A stretch of DNA of 63,033 nucleotides from Rothia nasimurium (lineage in GTDB: Bacteria > Actinomycetota > Actinomycetes > Actinomycetales > Micrococcaceae). Positions 15,638 to 26,165 of the stretch are shown here, one piece after another. The position numbers and the translations under genes are program-made. Under the pieces are notes generated by a model. The model saw only the letters and a list, made by a program, of their open reading frames with translations, was not told the DNA's origin and did no database searches. Where the stretch lies: the NCBI RefSeq assembly GCF_928382285.1, contig NZ_CAKMSS010000011.1, positions 1 to 63,033 of the forward strand, given 5' to 3'. Every line of letters begins with the position of its first letter. Within the stretch, counting starts at the first letter, position 1.

Positions 15638-16318
15638 CTATCGGGGGAGCTGCCAGTTAACGGGCTCTGCCCCCTGCTGAACCAGAAGCTCGTTGACCCG
15701 GCTAAAAGGACGAGAACCGAAGAAACCCCGCGAGGCCGAAAGCGGGGACGGGTGCGGGGACTCCACACAGGGGTAGCCGCCGAGCAGGGGCCTGCATTTG
15801 CGGGCGTCCGCACCCCAGAGCAACCCCACCAGGGGCATGCCCCGCTGCGCCAGCGCCTCGATGGCGGCGGTCGTGACCTGCTCCCAGCCCAGATTGCGGT
15901 GCGACCCCGCCTGACCTGCTCCCACCGAGAGCACCCTGTTCATGAGCATAACCCCCTGGGCGCTCCACGCCGTAAGATCCCCGTGGGCCGGAGGTACCAG
16001 CCCGGTGTCGGCCTGGAGCTCCTTATAAATGTTCTGCAGCGACCGGGGAATCGGGCGCACCTCGGGGCGCACCGAAAAACTCAGACCCATCGCGTGACCG
16101 GGGGTAGGGTAGGGGTCCTGCCCAATCACCAGCACCTTCACCTCGTTCATGGGGTAGGTAAAGGCCCGAAAAATATCGGTTCCAGGGGGAAGGGTTGCCC
16201 GCCCGGCCTCGTGCTCTGCGCGCAGGAAGTTACCCATAGCTCGAATCTGAGGCTCCACCGGGGCGAGGGCTTGAGCCCAGTCAGGGGACATAATCTCATG
16301 CAGGGGACGGGCAGGCAC
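15638..16318 (-). CDS. ung: Uracil-DNA glycosylase, family 1
   Basis: It has 226 residues and removes uracil from DNA at the start of base-excision repair. The water-activating Asp is in [19 protein letters not shown] (Asp68). The minor-groove loop is [18 protein letters not shown] with His189. Both are the exact family-1 motifs, and length is normal. The gene is convergent with the ThrE pair, with only 60 bases between the stops. It is divergent from the DUF3263 gene at 16381, and the 62 bases between must hold both promoters. Confidence 0.95.
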   Translation of the reverse strand: MPARPLHEIMSPDWAQALAPVEPQIRAMGNFLRAEHEAGRATLPPGTDIFRAFTYPMNEVKVLVIGQDPYPTPGHAMGLSFSVRPEVRPIPRSLQNIYKELQADTGLVPPAHGDLTAWSAQGVMLMNRVLSVGAGQAGSHRNLGWEQVTTAAIEALAQRGMPLVGLLWGADARKCRPLLGGYPCVESPHPSPLSASRGFFGSRPFSRVNELLVQQGAEPVNWQLPR

Positions 16319-16380
16319 AGTACTCCTTGAAAGGGATGCGGTATTCTCCCTACTAAGACTAGACCACTGAAAGTTAAGAG

Positions 16381-16623
16381 ATGAGCAGCGAGACCACCGA
16401 ACCCGCAGAGGGCTTGAGCGAGCTTGAGGTAGCTATTCTCAGTCTCGAGAAAAAACGCTTCAAATACCAGGGCAGCAAAGAACAGGCTATTACCCGTACT
16501 CTGGGGCTGACCCCGGTTGCCTACTATCAGCAGCTCAACGCTCTGATCGACAACCCCAAGGCAGTTGCCGCCGAACCCGCGCTCACCCGCCGCCTACGGC
16601 TCAAGCGCGATGCCCTAACCTAA
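16381..16623 (+). CDS. DUF3263 small protein
   Basis: It has 80 residues, soluble and helix-rich. The core [27 protein letters not shown]...[24 protein letters not shown] is the actinobacterial DUF3263 pattern, which resembles a small helix-turn-helix domain. Function is unknown. It is commonly found next to a LytR_C-domain gene, as here (16711), and the two are read in the same direction. The family call is firm; the role is not. Confidence 0.8.
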   Translation: MSSETTEPAEGLSELEVAILSLEKKRFKYQGSKEQAITRTLGLTPVAYYQQLNALIDNPKAVAAEPALTRRLRLKRDALT

Positions 16624-16710
16624 GCCTCTTAGTCGGTAGGGAGGGTGAGCCCGCTTCACCGGCACCTAGCGTGTACCCTAGTAACTAAAAGCCCGCCACC
16701 GCGCACAATC

Positions 16711-17469
16711 ATGAGGATGCCCGTGAACAGCTACCCCCGCGATGAGTTTGACGACATCGATGAGAACAACGCCCGCCGCGGCGCCTATCGCGGTGCTGTT
16801 GACGATACTGCGACGTCCCGCGCTGGTCTGCTCGCTATTATTGTTAGCGGCGTGCTGGCCCTCATCGTGGGTGGCACCATGTACGTGATCTCTCCGCGCA
16901 CCGCTGCCCCCGAGGCGTCCGGCTCAACCAGTGCCACCGCTGCCGCATCGGCAAGCCCGAGCGCTGAAGCTACTCCCACCACTAACCCTTCTAGCGTGAC
17001 CGTTGAGGTGTATAACTCCAGTGCACCTGCTGGCGCTGCTGCCCAGGCTACCGCAGCCCTCGAAGAGGCCGGCTACACCGTTACCTCTACCGCTAACTGG
17101 GCAGGAGCCTACACAGCGGAGTCTTTGGTGTACTTCGCCACCGGGGCCTCCTCAGAAGCTAACGAAATAGCCGACACCCTGGGCCTGCCCACCATCGCCC
17201 AGGACTACCAGGCTGAGACCGGTCTCGTCTACGTGGTGCTCGGAGCCGACTTTGACCCCACCAGCCTGCCTGGGGCGCCGTCCTCACCTTCAGCTACTGC
17301 CCAAGAAACTGCCGATAGCGGCACCGGAGCGGCAGAGATAGGGCCTAACCCCGGTATACCCACCTCCGTTGATCGCTATAGCTATGACCCGGCCACCGCT
17401 ACCTTCTACCTAGACCCCACCGGTAACTACATCTACGACTCAGCAACCGGCACCTACCAGCTAGGCTAG
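16711..17469 (+). CDS. LytR C-terminal domain membrane protein
   Basis: About 252 residues. A short acidic cytoplasmic start (YPRDEFDDIDENNARRGAYRG) leads into one membrane helix (LLAIIVSGVLALIVGGTMYV), a Ser/Ala/Thr-rich linker, then a LytR_C domain (VTVEVYNSSAPAGAAAQATAAL...GLVYVVLGADF), and a low-complexity tail rich in Tyr/Asp/Thr. LytR_C domains sit in cell-envelope proteins linked to wall polymer attachment, but this one lacks the LCP catalytic domain. Start choice is uncertain among ATG 16711, ATG 16717 and GTG 16723; ATGAGG sits just ahead of the last one. The DUF3263 neighbour is typical. Confidence 0.75.
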   Translation: MRMPVNSYPRDEFDDIDENNARRGAYRGAVDDTATSRAGLLAIIVSGVLALIVGGTMYVISPRTAAPEASGSTSATAAASASPSAEATPTTNPSSVTVEVYNSSAPAGAAAQATAALEEAGYTVTSTANWAGAYTAESLVYFATGASSEANEIADTLGLPTIAQDYQAETGLVYVVLGADFDPTSLPGAPSSPSATAQETADSGTGAAEIGPNPGIPTSVDRYSYDPATATFYLDPTGNYIYDSATGTYQLG

Positions 17470-19422
<1,953 letters not shown>

Positions 19423-19469
19423 TCGCGCCCGCCTGAAAACCGGTTCACGTCCGGTTTCTCATGTGCTGT

Positions 19470-19517
19470 AAGCTCCGCCGCTTCTTGCCCCCTGGCAAGG
19501 AGCGGCGGAGCTTTTTT
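19470..19517 (+). terminator. Terminator after groEL
   Basis: AAGCTCCGCCGCT (19470-19482) pairs with AGCGGCGGAGCTT (19501-19513), followed by a T-run. This is a classic intrinsic terminator. Confidence 0.9.
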
Positions 19518-19662
19518 GCACCCTTCTGAAAATATGACTAAAAATTTTAGATAATAGTATTGCACTTCACACCAATCTGTGGGTATGCTTTAAATCACTA
19601 AAGAGGTCTTCTCTTACTTTTACTCATCAGTATCAAAGGCGAAACTGAAAGGTGTGAGGCAT

Positions 19663-19815
19663 ATGGTTACCATTGTCGATCTTGTTCTCTACGCAATCAT
19701 CGTGGGGCTCCTGGCCATGCTACTTGTTGCCTACGCATCCGACGGTTGGACCAAGCTCGAGAAGAAGAGCGCTGAGGCTCTCCATCGCGATCTTGCATTT
19801 GGTGCAGGTGGCTAA
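19663..19815 (+). CDS. 50-residue single-pass membrane protein
   Basis: It starts at ATG 19663 with GTGAGG 5 bases before it and ends at 19815. The first 24 residues form one membrane helix (VDLVLYAIIVGLLAMLLVAYA), followed by a charged tail (DGWTKLEKKSAEALHRDL) ending GAGG. It stands alone between the groEL terminator and its own hairpin at 19843-19872, a complete small transcription unit. I do not recognise a family. The clean signals and amphipathic layout make it a credible gene despite its size. Confidence 0.65.
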   Translation: MVTIVDLVLYAIIVGLLAMLLVAYASDGWTKLEKKSAEALHRDLAFGAGG

Positions 19816-19842
19816 GAGTTAATAGTGATTGTGTTTTCCTGG

Positions 19843-19877
19843 AACCGGCGTCTCGGCAACGAGGCGCCGGTTTCTCT
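19843..19877 (+). terminator. Terminator after the 50-residue gene
   Basis: AACCGGCGTCTC pairs with GAGGCGCCGGTT around a six-base loop, followed by TCTCTTT. Confidence 0.75.
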
Positions 19878-19932
19878 TTGCCCGAAGCCCCGCCTATACG
19901 CCAGGTGGCAAGGGCTGTAAAATAGTGAAGCT

Positions 19933-21069
19933 ATGCGTTGCCACTACTTCGATGCCGGCCTCTGCCGCTCATGCTCCCTACTTGAAACCCCCTACACCGA
20001 CCAGCTAGCGGGTAAGCAGCATGACGCCCAGACCCTGCTCGAACCCTGGGGTAACCTCAACTGGCTCCCACCCGTAGCAAGTGCAGACCAAGCCTTCCGC
20101 AACAAGGCCAAGCTGGTCGTAGGTGGAACCTCCCAGCAGCCCACCCTCGGTATTCTCGACAGGCAGGGGCAAGGCATTGACCTCACCGACTGCCAGCTTT
20201 ACCTGCCCGCAATTAGCCGAGCCATACCCGTCCTTGCTGACCTAATCCAGCGGGCTGACCTTACCCCCTACAACGTTCAGAAACGCAAAGGGGAACTGAA
20301 AAACATTCTGGTGACCGCTTCCGATAGCGGCGAACTGATGGTCCGCTTCGTTCTGCGTTCCAAAAAACTCATCGTAGCGCTCAAACGAGAACTGCCCCGG
20401 CTTCACGAACAGCTACCCCAGCTTGCGGTAGTGAGCGTCAACCTGCTGCGCGAACACGTTGCCCTGGTTGAGGGGAGCGAAGAAATTATTCTGACCGAGC
20501 GCACTACCCTGCCCATGCAGGTCAACGATATGACCCTGCACCTGCGCCCCCAGAGCTTCTTCCAGACCAACACCCCCATCGCAGCTGCCCTATACCGTCA
20601 GGCCCAGGCCTGGGTTAGCGAAGCAGCACCGGCCAGCCTCTGGGACCTCTACTGTGGGGTAGGAGGCTTCGCCCTGCACGCTGCAGCGGTCATGCCGACG
20701 GGGGCTACCGTGACCGGTATTGAAATTAGTAACGAGGCTATTGCCTCTGCCCAGCGCACCGTCGCTGAACGCGGTCTAACGGGTTTACACTTCATTGCCC
20801 AGGATGCGCCCGACTACGCCACCAGCAGTGGCCAGGTACCCGAGATGCTGATTGTGAACCCGCCCCGCCGGGGGCTGGGGCCGCAGCTTTCTCACTGGAT
20901 CGAGGGCAGCGGTATCGACCAGGTGATCTATTCGAGCTGCAACCTGCGCTCTCTCGTTAAAGACCTCAAAAGCATGCCGTCGATGGAGCCCGTACAGGGG
21001 CAAGTAATGGACATGTTCCCGCACAGTAGCCACTACGAGACGATTATGCTGCTTAAGCGCAGCCGCTAG
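19933..21069 (+). CDS. rlmC: 23S rRNA (uracil-C5)-methyltransferase RlmC
   Basis: It has 378 residues and methylates U747 of 23S rRNA in E. coli numbering. The N-terminus MRCHYFDAGLCRSCSLL has the iron-sulfur cysteines (3, 11, 14), with a fourth near residue 88 (LTDCQLYLP). Other motifs are the SAM-binding DLYCGVGGFALHAA, the VNPPRRGLGPQ block and the catalytic cysteine in IYSSCNLRSL. No TRAM domain is present and the chain is short, which separates RlmC from RlmD and TrmA-type relatives. It stands alone. Confidence 0.9.
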   Translation: MRCHYFDAGLCRSCSLLETPYTDQLAGKQHDAQTLLEPWGNLNWLPPVASADQAFRNKAKLVVGGTSQQPTLGILDRQGQGIDLTDCQLYLPAISRAIPVLADLIQRADLTPYNVQKRKGELKNILVTASDSGELMVRFVLRSKKLIVALKRELPRLHEQLPQLAVVSVNLLREHVALVEGSEEIILTERTTLPMQVNDMTLHLRPQSFFQTNTPIAAALYRQAQAWVSEAAPASLWDLYCGVGGFALHAAAVMPTGATVTGIEISNEAIASAQRTVAERGLTGLHFIAQDAPDYATSSGQVPEMLIVNPPRRGLGPQLSHWIEGSGIDQVIYSSCNLRSLVKDLKSMPSMEPVQGQVMDMFPHSSHYETIMLLKRSR

Positions 21070-21160
21070 TGCGCCACCATTTTTAGGCTCTCGTCAGGCC
21101 TGTGTACTAGGGTGAAAGAAGCCCAACTCCGCTCCCCAAATAAGTGTGAAAGAAAGTAAA

Positions 21161-22249
21161 ATGCCTCAGCTCCCTGCCCTGCCTTCGCCTTTTATGCTGG
21201 CTAAAGGCACTACCGTAGTACGGGCTGAAGGTGCCCTGACTCCGGTGGACGAGGCAGACGCCCTGAGCCTGGCCCAGCGCCGGGGCTCAGCGGTAGTGGG
21301 GCTGATACCTTTTGACCCGGACGCTCCGGCCCAGCTTGCTGTCCCTGACCGCTGGGTGCGAGAAGATATTCCCTTGCCCGCTGATGACACGATGGAACAG
21401 CCTGCTCCAAGCCGAGTAGATGGGGAAGATAACGAGGGCTACCGGTCCTCTGTGGCTCGAGCTGTTGAACTCATGAACCGGGGGAAGCTCGATAAGGTCG
21501 TCTTGGCCCGCCTGCTACGGGTGCGGTACGAGCAAGAACTGAACCTGCCCCGTCTCTTTGATACCCTGCGTGCTCAGCAGCAGCGGGCTACCGTTTTTAG
21601 CGCCCAACTACCCAATGGAAACTACCTCATGGGTGCCTCGCCCGAGCTTGTGTTTCAGACTGAGGGAAGTTCGTTTCGAACTGTGCCCCTAGCTGGCTCC
21701 GCTGCCCGAACTGCTGCCCCGGGGAGTACCGACGATGCCCAAATCGGTGAGGCTCTCATGCGGTCTGCTAAAGACAGGGCTGAACACGCAACGGTGGTTA
21801 ACGACATCCGCCAGCGGCTAGAGGCCCTTACCGTGCAGATGGATGTGCCCGCCGTACCTTCACTTATTTCTACACCCCAGCTCTGGCACCTCAGTACGCC
21901 GGTCACCGGCCAACTGCTGCCCGGTGTCTCGTCGCTGCAGGCTGCCCGTGCTATTCACCCCACCCCGGCTATTTGCGGCACACCTACAGAGGTGGCTCGG
22001 GGGCTGATTGAAGAGCTAGAGCCTTTCGACCGGGGCTTCTTCGGCGGCCTGGTGGGCTACATGGACGCCCACGGGCAGGGGAGCTGGTACCTGGTTTTGC
22101 GCTGTGCCGAGGTCGCCCCGCAAGAGGCTACCCTTTTTGCTGGCGCCGGTATTGTGAAGGATTCAACCCCGGCCGGTGAGCACTCTGAGACCGCAACCAA
22201 GCTGGGGACCTTCGCCCGGGCCCTGGGGCTTAATCTGGGCTCCCTATAG
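21161..22249 (+). CDS. Isochorismate synthase
   Basis: It has about 362 residues. The chorismate-binding core shows LDKVVLARLLRV, YLMGASPELVFQTEG, AGSAART, AEHATVVNDIRQRLE, HPTPAICGTPTEVA and FAGAGIVKDSTPAGEHSET, the EntC/DhbC/MenF pattern. It converts chorismate to isochorismate for catechol siderophores or menaquinone. The convergent Sfp-type PPTase next door favours siderophore use: oral Rothia are reported to make an enterobactin-like siderophore. The rest of an ent cluster is not here. The start is uncertain: ATG at 21161 or GTG at 21146, neither with a strong ribosome site. Confidence 0.8.
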   Translation: MPQLPALPSPFMLAKGTTVVRAEGALTPVDEADALSLAQRRGSAVVGLIPFDPDAPAQLAVPDRWVREDIPLPADDTMEQPAPSRVDGEDNEGYRSSVARAVELMNRGKLDKVVLARLLRVRYEQELNLPRLFDTLRAQQQRATVFSAQLPNGNYLMGASPELVFQTEGSSFRTVPLAGSAARTAAPGSTDDAQIGEALMRSAKDRAEHATVVNDIRQRLEALTVQMDVPAVPSLISTPQLWHLSTPVTGQLLPGVSSLQAARAIHPTPAICGTPTEVARGLIEELEPFDRGFFGGLVGYMDAHGQGSWYLVLRCAEVAPQEATLFAGAGIVKDSTPAGEHSETATKLGTFARALGLNLGSL

Positions 22250-22251
22250 CT

Positions 22252-23070
22252 CTAGTGCATTTCTTGCCCTAGCGCCCGGCGCACCATGAGCGGCGTCGTA
22301 ACCCTGTGGCTGGTGAGGGTATGGGGCTGGTCGCTGGCAACAGCTAGTAGGTAGGTGCCCTCGTGGACCTGCCAGGTCACCCAGTAGGTGCGGGGCTGCG
22401 CCTCACCGGGTAGTTGTACCGAGGCCCTAGCCGTAAGCCCGTGGGCATCTTCCAGAGCGGCGGGCAGGGGCGGCAGAGCCAGCATAACGGTGCTGGGCGC
22501 TAATGCCAGGCCGTAGCCGGTAGCCTTGAGTACCGCTTCTTTGGCGCCCCAGAGTAGGTGCCTTGCCAGGGCTGCCTCCGCGGCAGGTAAGGACGCCACC
22601 ACCCGCTTTTCGTAGTCGGCGAGGGCGATACGGTCGAAGCTATCGTAATAGCTACCGCGCACAGTAATGAGATCGAGCCCTATACTGAGCCCTGCCGGTC
22701 CGGTTACCCCGGCCGCCAGCCCTAGGGCCCTTGCCATGCTGAGGTTGACCCCTTCAATACGTGGCTTGCCGTGGGGCTGCCCGCTTCCACATAAAAGGCA
22801 GGTGCGGTCTACCGCTATATCTGCGGCCGCCGTCGCCTTAACCCCGAGCAGAGTCGCCGCCATACACCGCATGAGGGTGTGCTGGGCTGCAAAGGCAAGC
22901 GCTTCGTCCGGGTTCTTGAATTCAGCGGCCTTCACCTGCTCCTCAATACCGACGTAAGCCAGCCAACTCACCCCGTGGCCCGTGCGGAGGGTCTCTGCGG
23001 GCATGCTAAAAAGGGTGAGCTGGGCGCTCGCTGACCCGGCGAAAGCTGAAGGGTGAACCATGATGACCAT
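22252..23070 (-). CDS. Sfp/EntD-type 4'-phosphopantetheinyl transferase
   Basis: It has up to 272 residues and transfers phosphopantetheine from CoA to carrier proteins. The two family motifs are present: SIGLDLITV (Mg-binding Asp, usually GIDxE/V) and LLWGAKEAVLKATGYGLAL, which fits (W/F)xxKEAxxKxxG. A paired CLLCGSGQPHGKPRI segment matches the pre-motif CxxCGxxHGKP common in actinobacterial PPTases. It is convergent with the isochorismate synthase, 2 bases between stops, fitting activation of a siderophore NRPS elsewhere. The start could be ATG 23070 or ATG 23061. Confidence 0.82.
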   Translation of the reverse strand: MVIMVHPSAFAGSASAQLTLFSMPAETLRTGHGVSWLAYVGIEEQVKAAEFKNPDEALAFAAQHTLMRCMAATLLGVKATAAADIAVDRTCLLCGSGQPHGKPRIEGVNLSMARALGLAAGVTGPAGLSIGLDLITVRGSYYDSFDRIALADYEKRVVASLPAAEAALARHLLWGAKEAVLKATGYGLALAPSTVMLALPPLPAALEDAHGLTARASVQLPGEAQPRTYWVTWQVHEGTYLLAVASDQPHTLTSHRVTTPLMVRRALGQEMH

Positions 23071-23141
23071 TCTAGCGGTGACGCCCCAGGTGAGGCGGCG
23101 CGTAGAATAAAAGGCGCCTGCAACCTGAAAGTTCGAGGACT

Positions 23142-24050
23142 ATGACCGAAAAAATCATCGCTGCCGCCGACGGCTCTGCCCTGGGTAACCCCGGGCCCGC
23201 TGGCTGGGCCTGGTATATCGATAGGGACAACTGGGCTGCCGGTGGCTGGGAGCACGGTACCAATAATATGGGTGAGCTCAAAGCGGTGCTTGACCTCTTT
23301 GAATCAACCGCAGACCGGGCAGATGAGCACCTGCACGTTATCTGCGATAGTCAGTACACCATCAACTCCATCACCAAATGGATGCCCGGGTGGAAGAAAA
23401 AGGGCTGGAAGAAAAGCGATGGTAAGCCTGTGCTCAACGTTGATTTGATGCAGGCCCTCGACCGGGCTATTCAGGGGCGGAGCTATTCCTTTGAGTGGGT
23501 GAAAGGGCATACCGGTCACCCTCTGAACGAGGCCGCTGATGAACGGGCTAACCGGGCAGCCCAAGCCTACCGCGACGGCACTCCGGTAGAGACCGGGCCA
23601 GGCTTGGGATCTAAGCGTGGTCTTAGCCCCGTGAACAGTGCAAGCCTTGAACCGCATAGTAGGGGCTCGGAGCAGAGTCTGGCACCGCAGGCTTCCGAGA
23701 GCGATTTAGACCCCGTAGCTGAAGCCCTGGCCCACGAAGAGCAGATGCTCAAGCCCTCTATCTACGGGTCAGAAAAGCTTGTGGGGGCTCTGATGCACCC
23801 TGAGCTTACCTGGGTCGTCCCGACCGGCCAGGTGACAGATCGGGCAACCGTCCTGGCCTACCGGGAGCGGGCCTGTGCGGCAACAGGAACACCTGAGATT
23901 CTTTCCTCGGTTGCCCTGGGGCAGAATGCTGCCCTACTGGTATCGAAGGTACCTACGGCACGAGGAACCCTGCTACGTTCAAGCACCTGGGTGCTCACCG
24001 GCGGCAGCTGGAAGCTCCGCTACCGCCAGGACACCGCGACGAGAGACTAA
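23142..24050 (+). CDS. Ribonuclease HI fused to an NTF2-like (DUF4440-type) domain
   Basis: It has 302 residues. Residues 1-150 are RNase HI: AAADGSALGNPGPAGWAWY (first Asp), NNMGELKAVLDLF (Glu), VICDSQYTINSI (second Asp), the basic handle WKKKGWKKSDGKPVLN, and the EWVKGHTGHPLNEAADERAN end (His and last Asp). A low-complexity linker follows (about 150-195). Residues about 200-300 look like a SnoaL/DUF4440 fold (HPELTWVVPTGQVTDRATVL and STWVLTGGSWKLRYRQDT). The first part cuts RNA in RNA-DNA hybrids; the job of the second is unknown. The gene ends overlapping the convergent WXG100 gene by four bases. Confidence 0.85.
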   Translation: MTEKIIAAADGSALGNPGPAGWAWYIDRDNWAAGGWEHGTNNMGELKAVLDLFESTADRADEHLHVICDSQYTINSITKWMPGWKKKGWKKSDGKPVLNVDLMQALDRAIQGRSYSFEWVKGHTGHPLNEAADERANRAAQAYRDGTPVETGPGLGSKRGLSPVNSASLEPHSRGSEQSLAPQASESDLDPVAEALAHEEQMLKPSIYGSEKLVGALMHPELTWVVPTGQVTDRATVLAYRERACAATGTPEILSSVALGQNAALLVSKVPTARGTLLRSSTWVLTGGSWKLRYRQDTATRD

Positions 24051-24337
24051 CCCACAAACATGGCAGCGTTCGCCATTTCGGTTTCTGAATAGTTCACGCC
24101 TGCTCGTGAGAGCGCTTCGTTAATCTGGGCAATCGACTCTTCCACCTGGTGCTGGGTAGCCCGCCAGTGGGCGAGCACGCCCTGGAAATTGGCGGACGCC
24201 GAGCCCGTCCACGACCCCTGAAGGTCCTGGAGCGAGGCGGTGAGGGCATTGACCTCTGAAACGATGGTCTCTACCTGGGCGCGGGCCTGGGCTGATTTGC
24301 TGGCAATGAGGTCTGCATCGACATTGAACTGGGCCAT
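24047..24337 (-). CDS. WXG100 (ESAT-6-like) secreted protein
   Basis: It has 96 residues, all helical apart from the central turn SWTGSAS, which is the WxG motif at residues 43-45. Such proteins form helical hairpin dimers and leave the cell through type VII secretion. No ESX core genes (EccC, EccD) are in this window, so the secretion machine must lie elsewhere. A clear AAGGAG precedes the ATG. An inverted repeat at 24370-24405 lies in its upstream region. Confidence 0.85.
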   Translation of the reverse strand: MAQFNVDADLIASKSAQARAQVETIVSEVNALTASLQDLQGSWTGSASANFQGVLAHWRATQHQVEESIAQINEALSRAGVNYSETEMANAAMFVG

Positions 24338-24665
24338 GGGGCTCTCCTTTGAACAGGGGGTATGTAAGGGGTATCAGGTGCCGATAGGGTGGGCTGCCTG
24401 ATACCTTTGAGCCTACGGGGGAGCTATCTCTGGCCGGAAGAAAAAGAGCACCTGTGGAAAACCCCGCCCCGGCAGTTGAGCTGCCAGGGCGGGGTTTTGC
24501 ACACCTCTAGAAGAAAAATATGGTGCAGTGATGACGTCTCTATGACGGCTTCTAGCAGCTATCCACAGGGGCTCTGCACCAGCGGCTCTGCACCAGGGGC
24601 GTAGCAAGCTGCCGAGGACAAGAAAGCCCCGACCAAACTTCTAGAGCGTCAGGATAAGGCCTGGT
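24338..24665. other. Gap between the WXG100 gene and the sensor kinase
   Basis: These 328 bases have no convincing gene. They hold an inverted repeat (GGTATCAGG at 24370-24378, CCTGATACC at 24397-24405) just upstream of the WXG100 gene, which could be an operator, and the strong hairpin at 24458-24498. Confidence 0.6.
24458..24499. terminator. Strong bidirectional hairpin
   Basis: AAAACCCCGCCC (24458-24469) and GGGCGGGGTTTT (24487-24498), with an inner GGCAG/CTGCC stem. It has A- and T-runs on both sides. It is placed where it could stop reading in from either side of the gap. Confidence 0.8.
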
Positions 24666-26153
24666 CTAGACCTGCTCACCCGCTGCAAGCGGAATAGGGC
24701 CGGTGTGGTCACTGTACTGGGGAATGCGAATAGTGAAGGTAGCTCCGCCGCCTTCTGTCTCTTCAACCCGTACCGTGCCGTCATGCTGGCCTACAATCGC
24801 AGCGACGATTGCTAGCCCCAGACCGGTTCCACCCGTCTCACGAGTACGTGAGGTATCAGCCCGGTAGAAACGCTCAAAGACGCGCTCGGCGTCCTCCCCG
24901 TGAATACCCGGGCCATGGTCACGGACCTGGAGCACGGACGTCCACGTGCCATCAACGCCCGGTACCGACCCGACCGCAATTTCAATCGGGGAGCCCGCCG
25001 GGGTGTAGCGCAGGGCGTTGGTCATCAGGTTGGCGATGACCTGGCGCAGTCTTTGCTCATCGCCCCAGACCAGGGAGGTAAGAGCTTCTGCACCCTCTAG
25101 CCCCACCACCTCGATGGTGCGGTCGGGGGCCGAGGCGAAGGCGTCATTAGCGGCGTCCGTAGCTAGCTTCAGCAGGTCTACCGGGGCGTTCTCGGCAACC
25201 CGGCGCTCGTCGAGACGAGCCAGGGTCAAGAGGTCTTCTACCAGCTGGCCCATGCGCTTCGACTCTGACTCAATGCGGTCCATAGCCATAGCCACTGCCT
25301 CGTCATTGGGCAGACCACCCATACGATAGAGCTCCGAATACCCCCGAATCGAGACCAGAGGGGTACGCAGCTCATGGGAGGCGTCGCCCACGAAACGCCT
25401 CATCTTCACCTCTGACCGCTTTTGGGCGTCAAAGGCCTCTTCAATATGCGAGAGCATGGTGTTCAGGGACGTAGTCAGGTGCCCAATCTCGTTATAGGGG
25501 CTGTAGTTCTCAATGCGCTGGGAGAGGTCGCCTGCGGCAATCTGGGCTGCGGTTTGCTCCACACGGGCAAGGGGCTCAAAGGCCCTGGTGACGATTACCC
25601 AGGTCAGCGCAATAGAGGCCAAGAGTGTAGCCACACCAAAGAGCATGGTCAAGCCCCCCACGATAGCTACCGTCTGATTGATCTGGGTCAGGGGAGCGGC
25701 GATGACCAGGGTCTGATTGGTGTCCTCAACCGGGAAAGCGATCAGGCGCCATTCGGTGTGGCCGCTGGCTGAACGTACCGTCAGGGCAGCCTTGTTGTAG
25801 CGCTTGACGTTATCGGCGGTGAGACCCGAAATGACGGGGGAGGAGGACTCATCAGCCAGAGTTGCCACCGGGCGTACGATATTCCCGTCGCTGTCTAGCA
25901 AATATGCTTCGTAGGGAATGAAAGTTCCCTGGGTTTGCGATAGCTGTTGATCAGCGTAAACCGCAGTCACCAGGTAGCTGTAACTGGCACTAATCTCATC
26001 GTCGAGTTGGTCCATCATCTTGGCTCGAATCGCTGAAATAGCGACCAGAGACATCACAGAGATGGCCAGAGCCAGCAGCATAGATGTTAAAAGCACGAGC
26101 TGGGTTCGCAAGGACAGCGAACCCAGCCGGTGCACAGAGAGACGAGAGCGCAA
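24666..26153 (-). CDS. Two-component sensor histidine kinase
   Basis: It has 495 residues. A first membrane helix (about 15-40) and a second (about 165-190) frame an extracytoplasmic sensing domain of some 120 residues. Then come HAMP (TRAFEPLARVEQTAAQIAAGDLSQRI), the dimerisation/phosphoacceptor box FVGDASHELRTPLVSIRGYSEL with the phosphohistidine, and the ATPase domain with N-box (QVIANLMTNALRYTPAG), RDHGPGI and GGTGLGLAI. The layout resembles the actinobacterial TcrY/TrcS group. The signal is unknown. The response regulator ends 12 bases upstream, so the two are one operon. Confidence 0.93.
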   Translation of the reverse strand: MRSRLSVHRLGSLSLRTQLVLLTSMLLALAISVMSLVAISAIRAKMMDQLDDEISASYSYLVTAVYADQQLSQTQGTFIPYEAYLLDSDGNIVRPVATLADESSSPVISGLTADNVKRYNKAALTVRSASGHTEWRLIAFPVEDTNQTLVIAAPLTQINQTVAIVGGLTMLFGVATLLASIALTWVIVTRAFEPLARVEQTAAQIAAGDLSQRIENYSPYNEIGHLTTSLNTMLSHIEEAFDAQKRSEVKMRRFVGDASHELRTPLVSIRGYSELYRMGGLPNDEAVAMAMDRIESESKRMGQLVEDLLTLARLDERRVAENAPVDLLKLATDAANDAFASAPDRTIEVVGLEGAEALTSLVWGDEQRLRQVIANLMTNALRYTPAGSPIEIAVGSVPGVDGTWTSVLQVRDHGPGIHGEDAERVFERFYRADTSRTRETGGTGLGLAIVAAIVGQHDGTVRVEETEGGGATFTIRIPQYSDHTGPIPLAAGEQV

Positions 26154-26165
26154 ACTCGTAACCCC

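Noticed and set aside
15632..16330. 232-codon plus-strand frame
   Set aside because: Antisense to ung, whose two catalytic motifs are exact on the minus strand.
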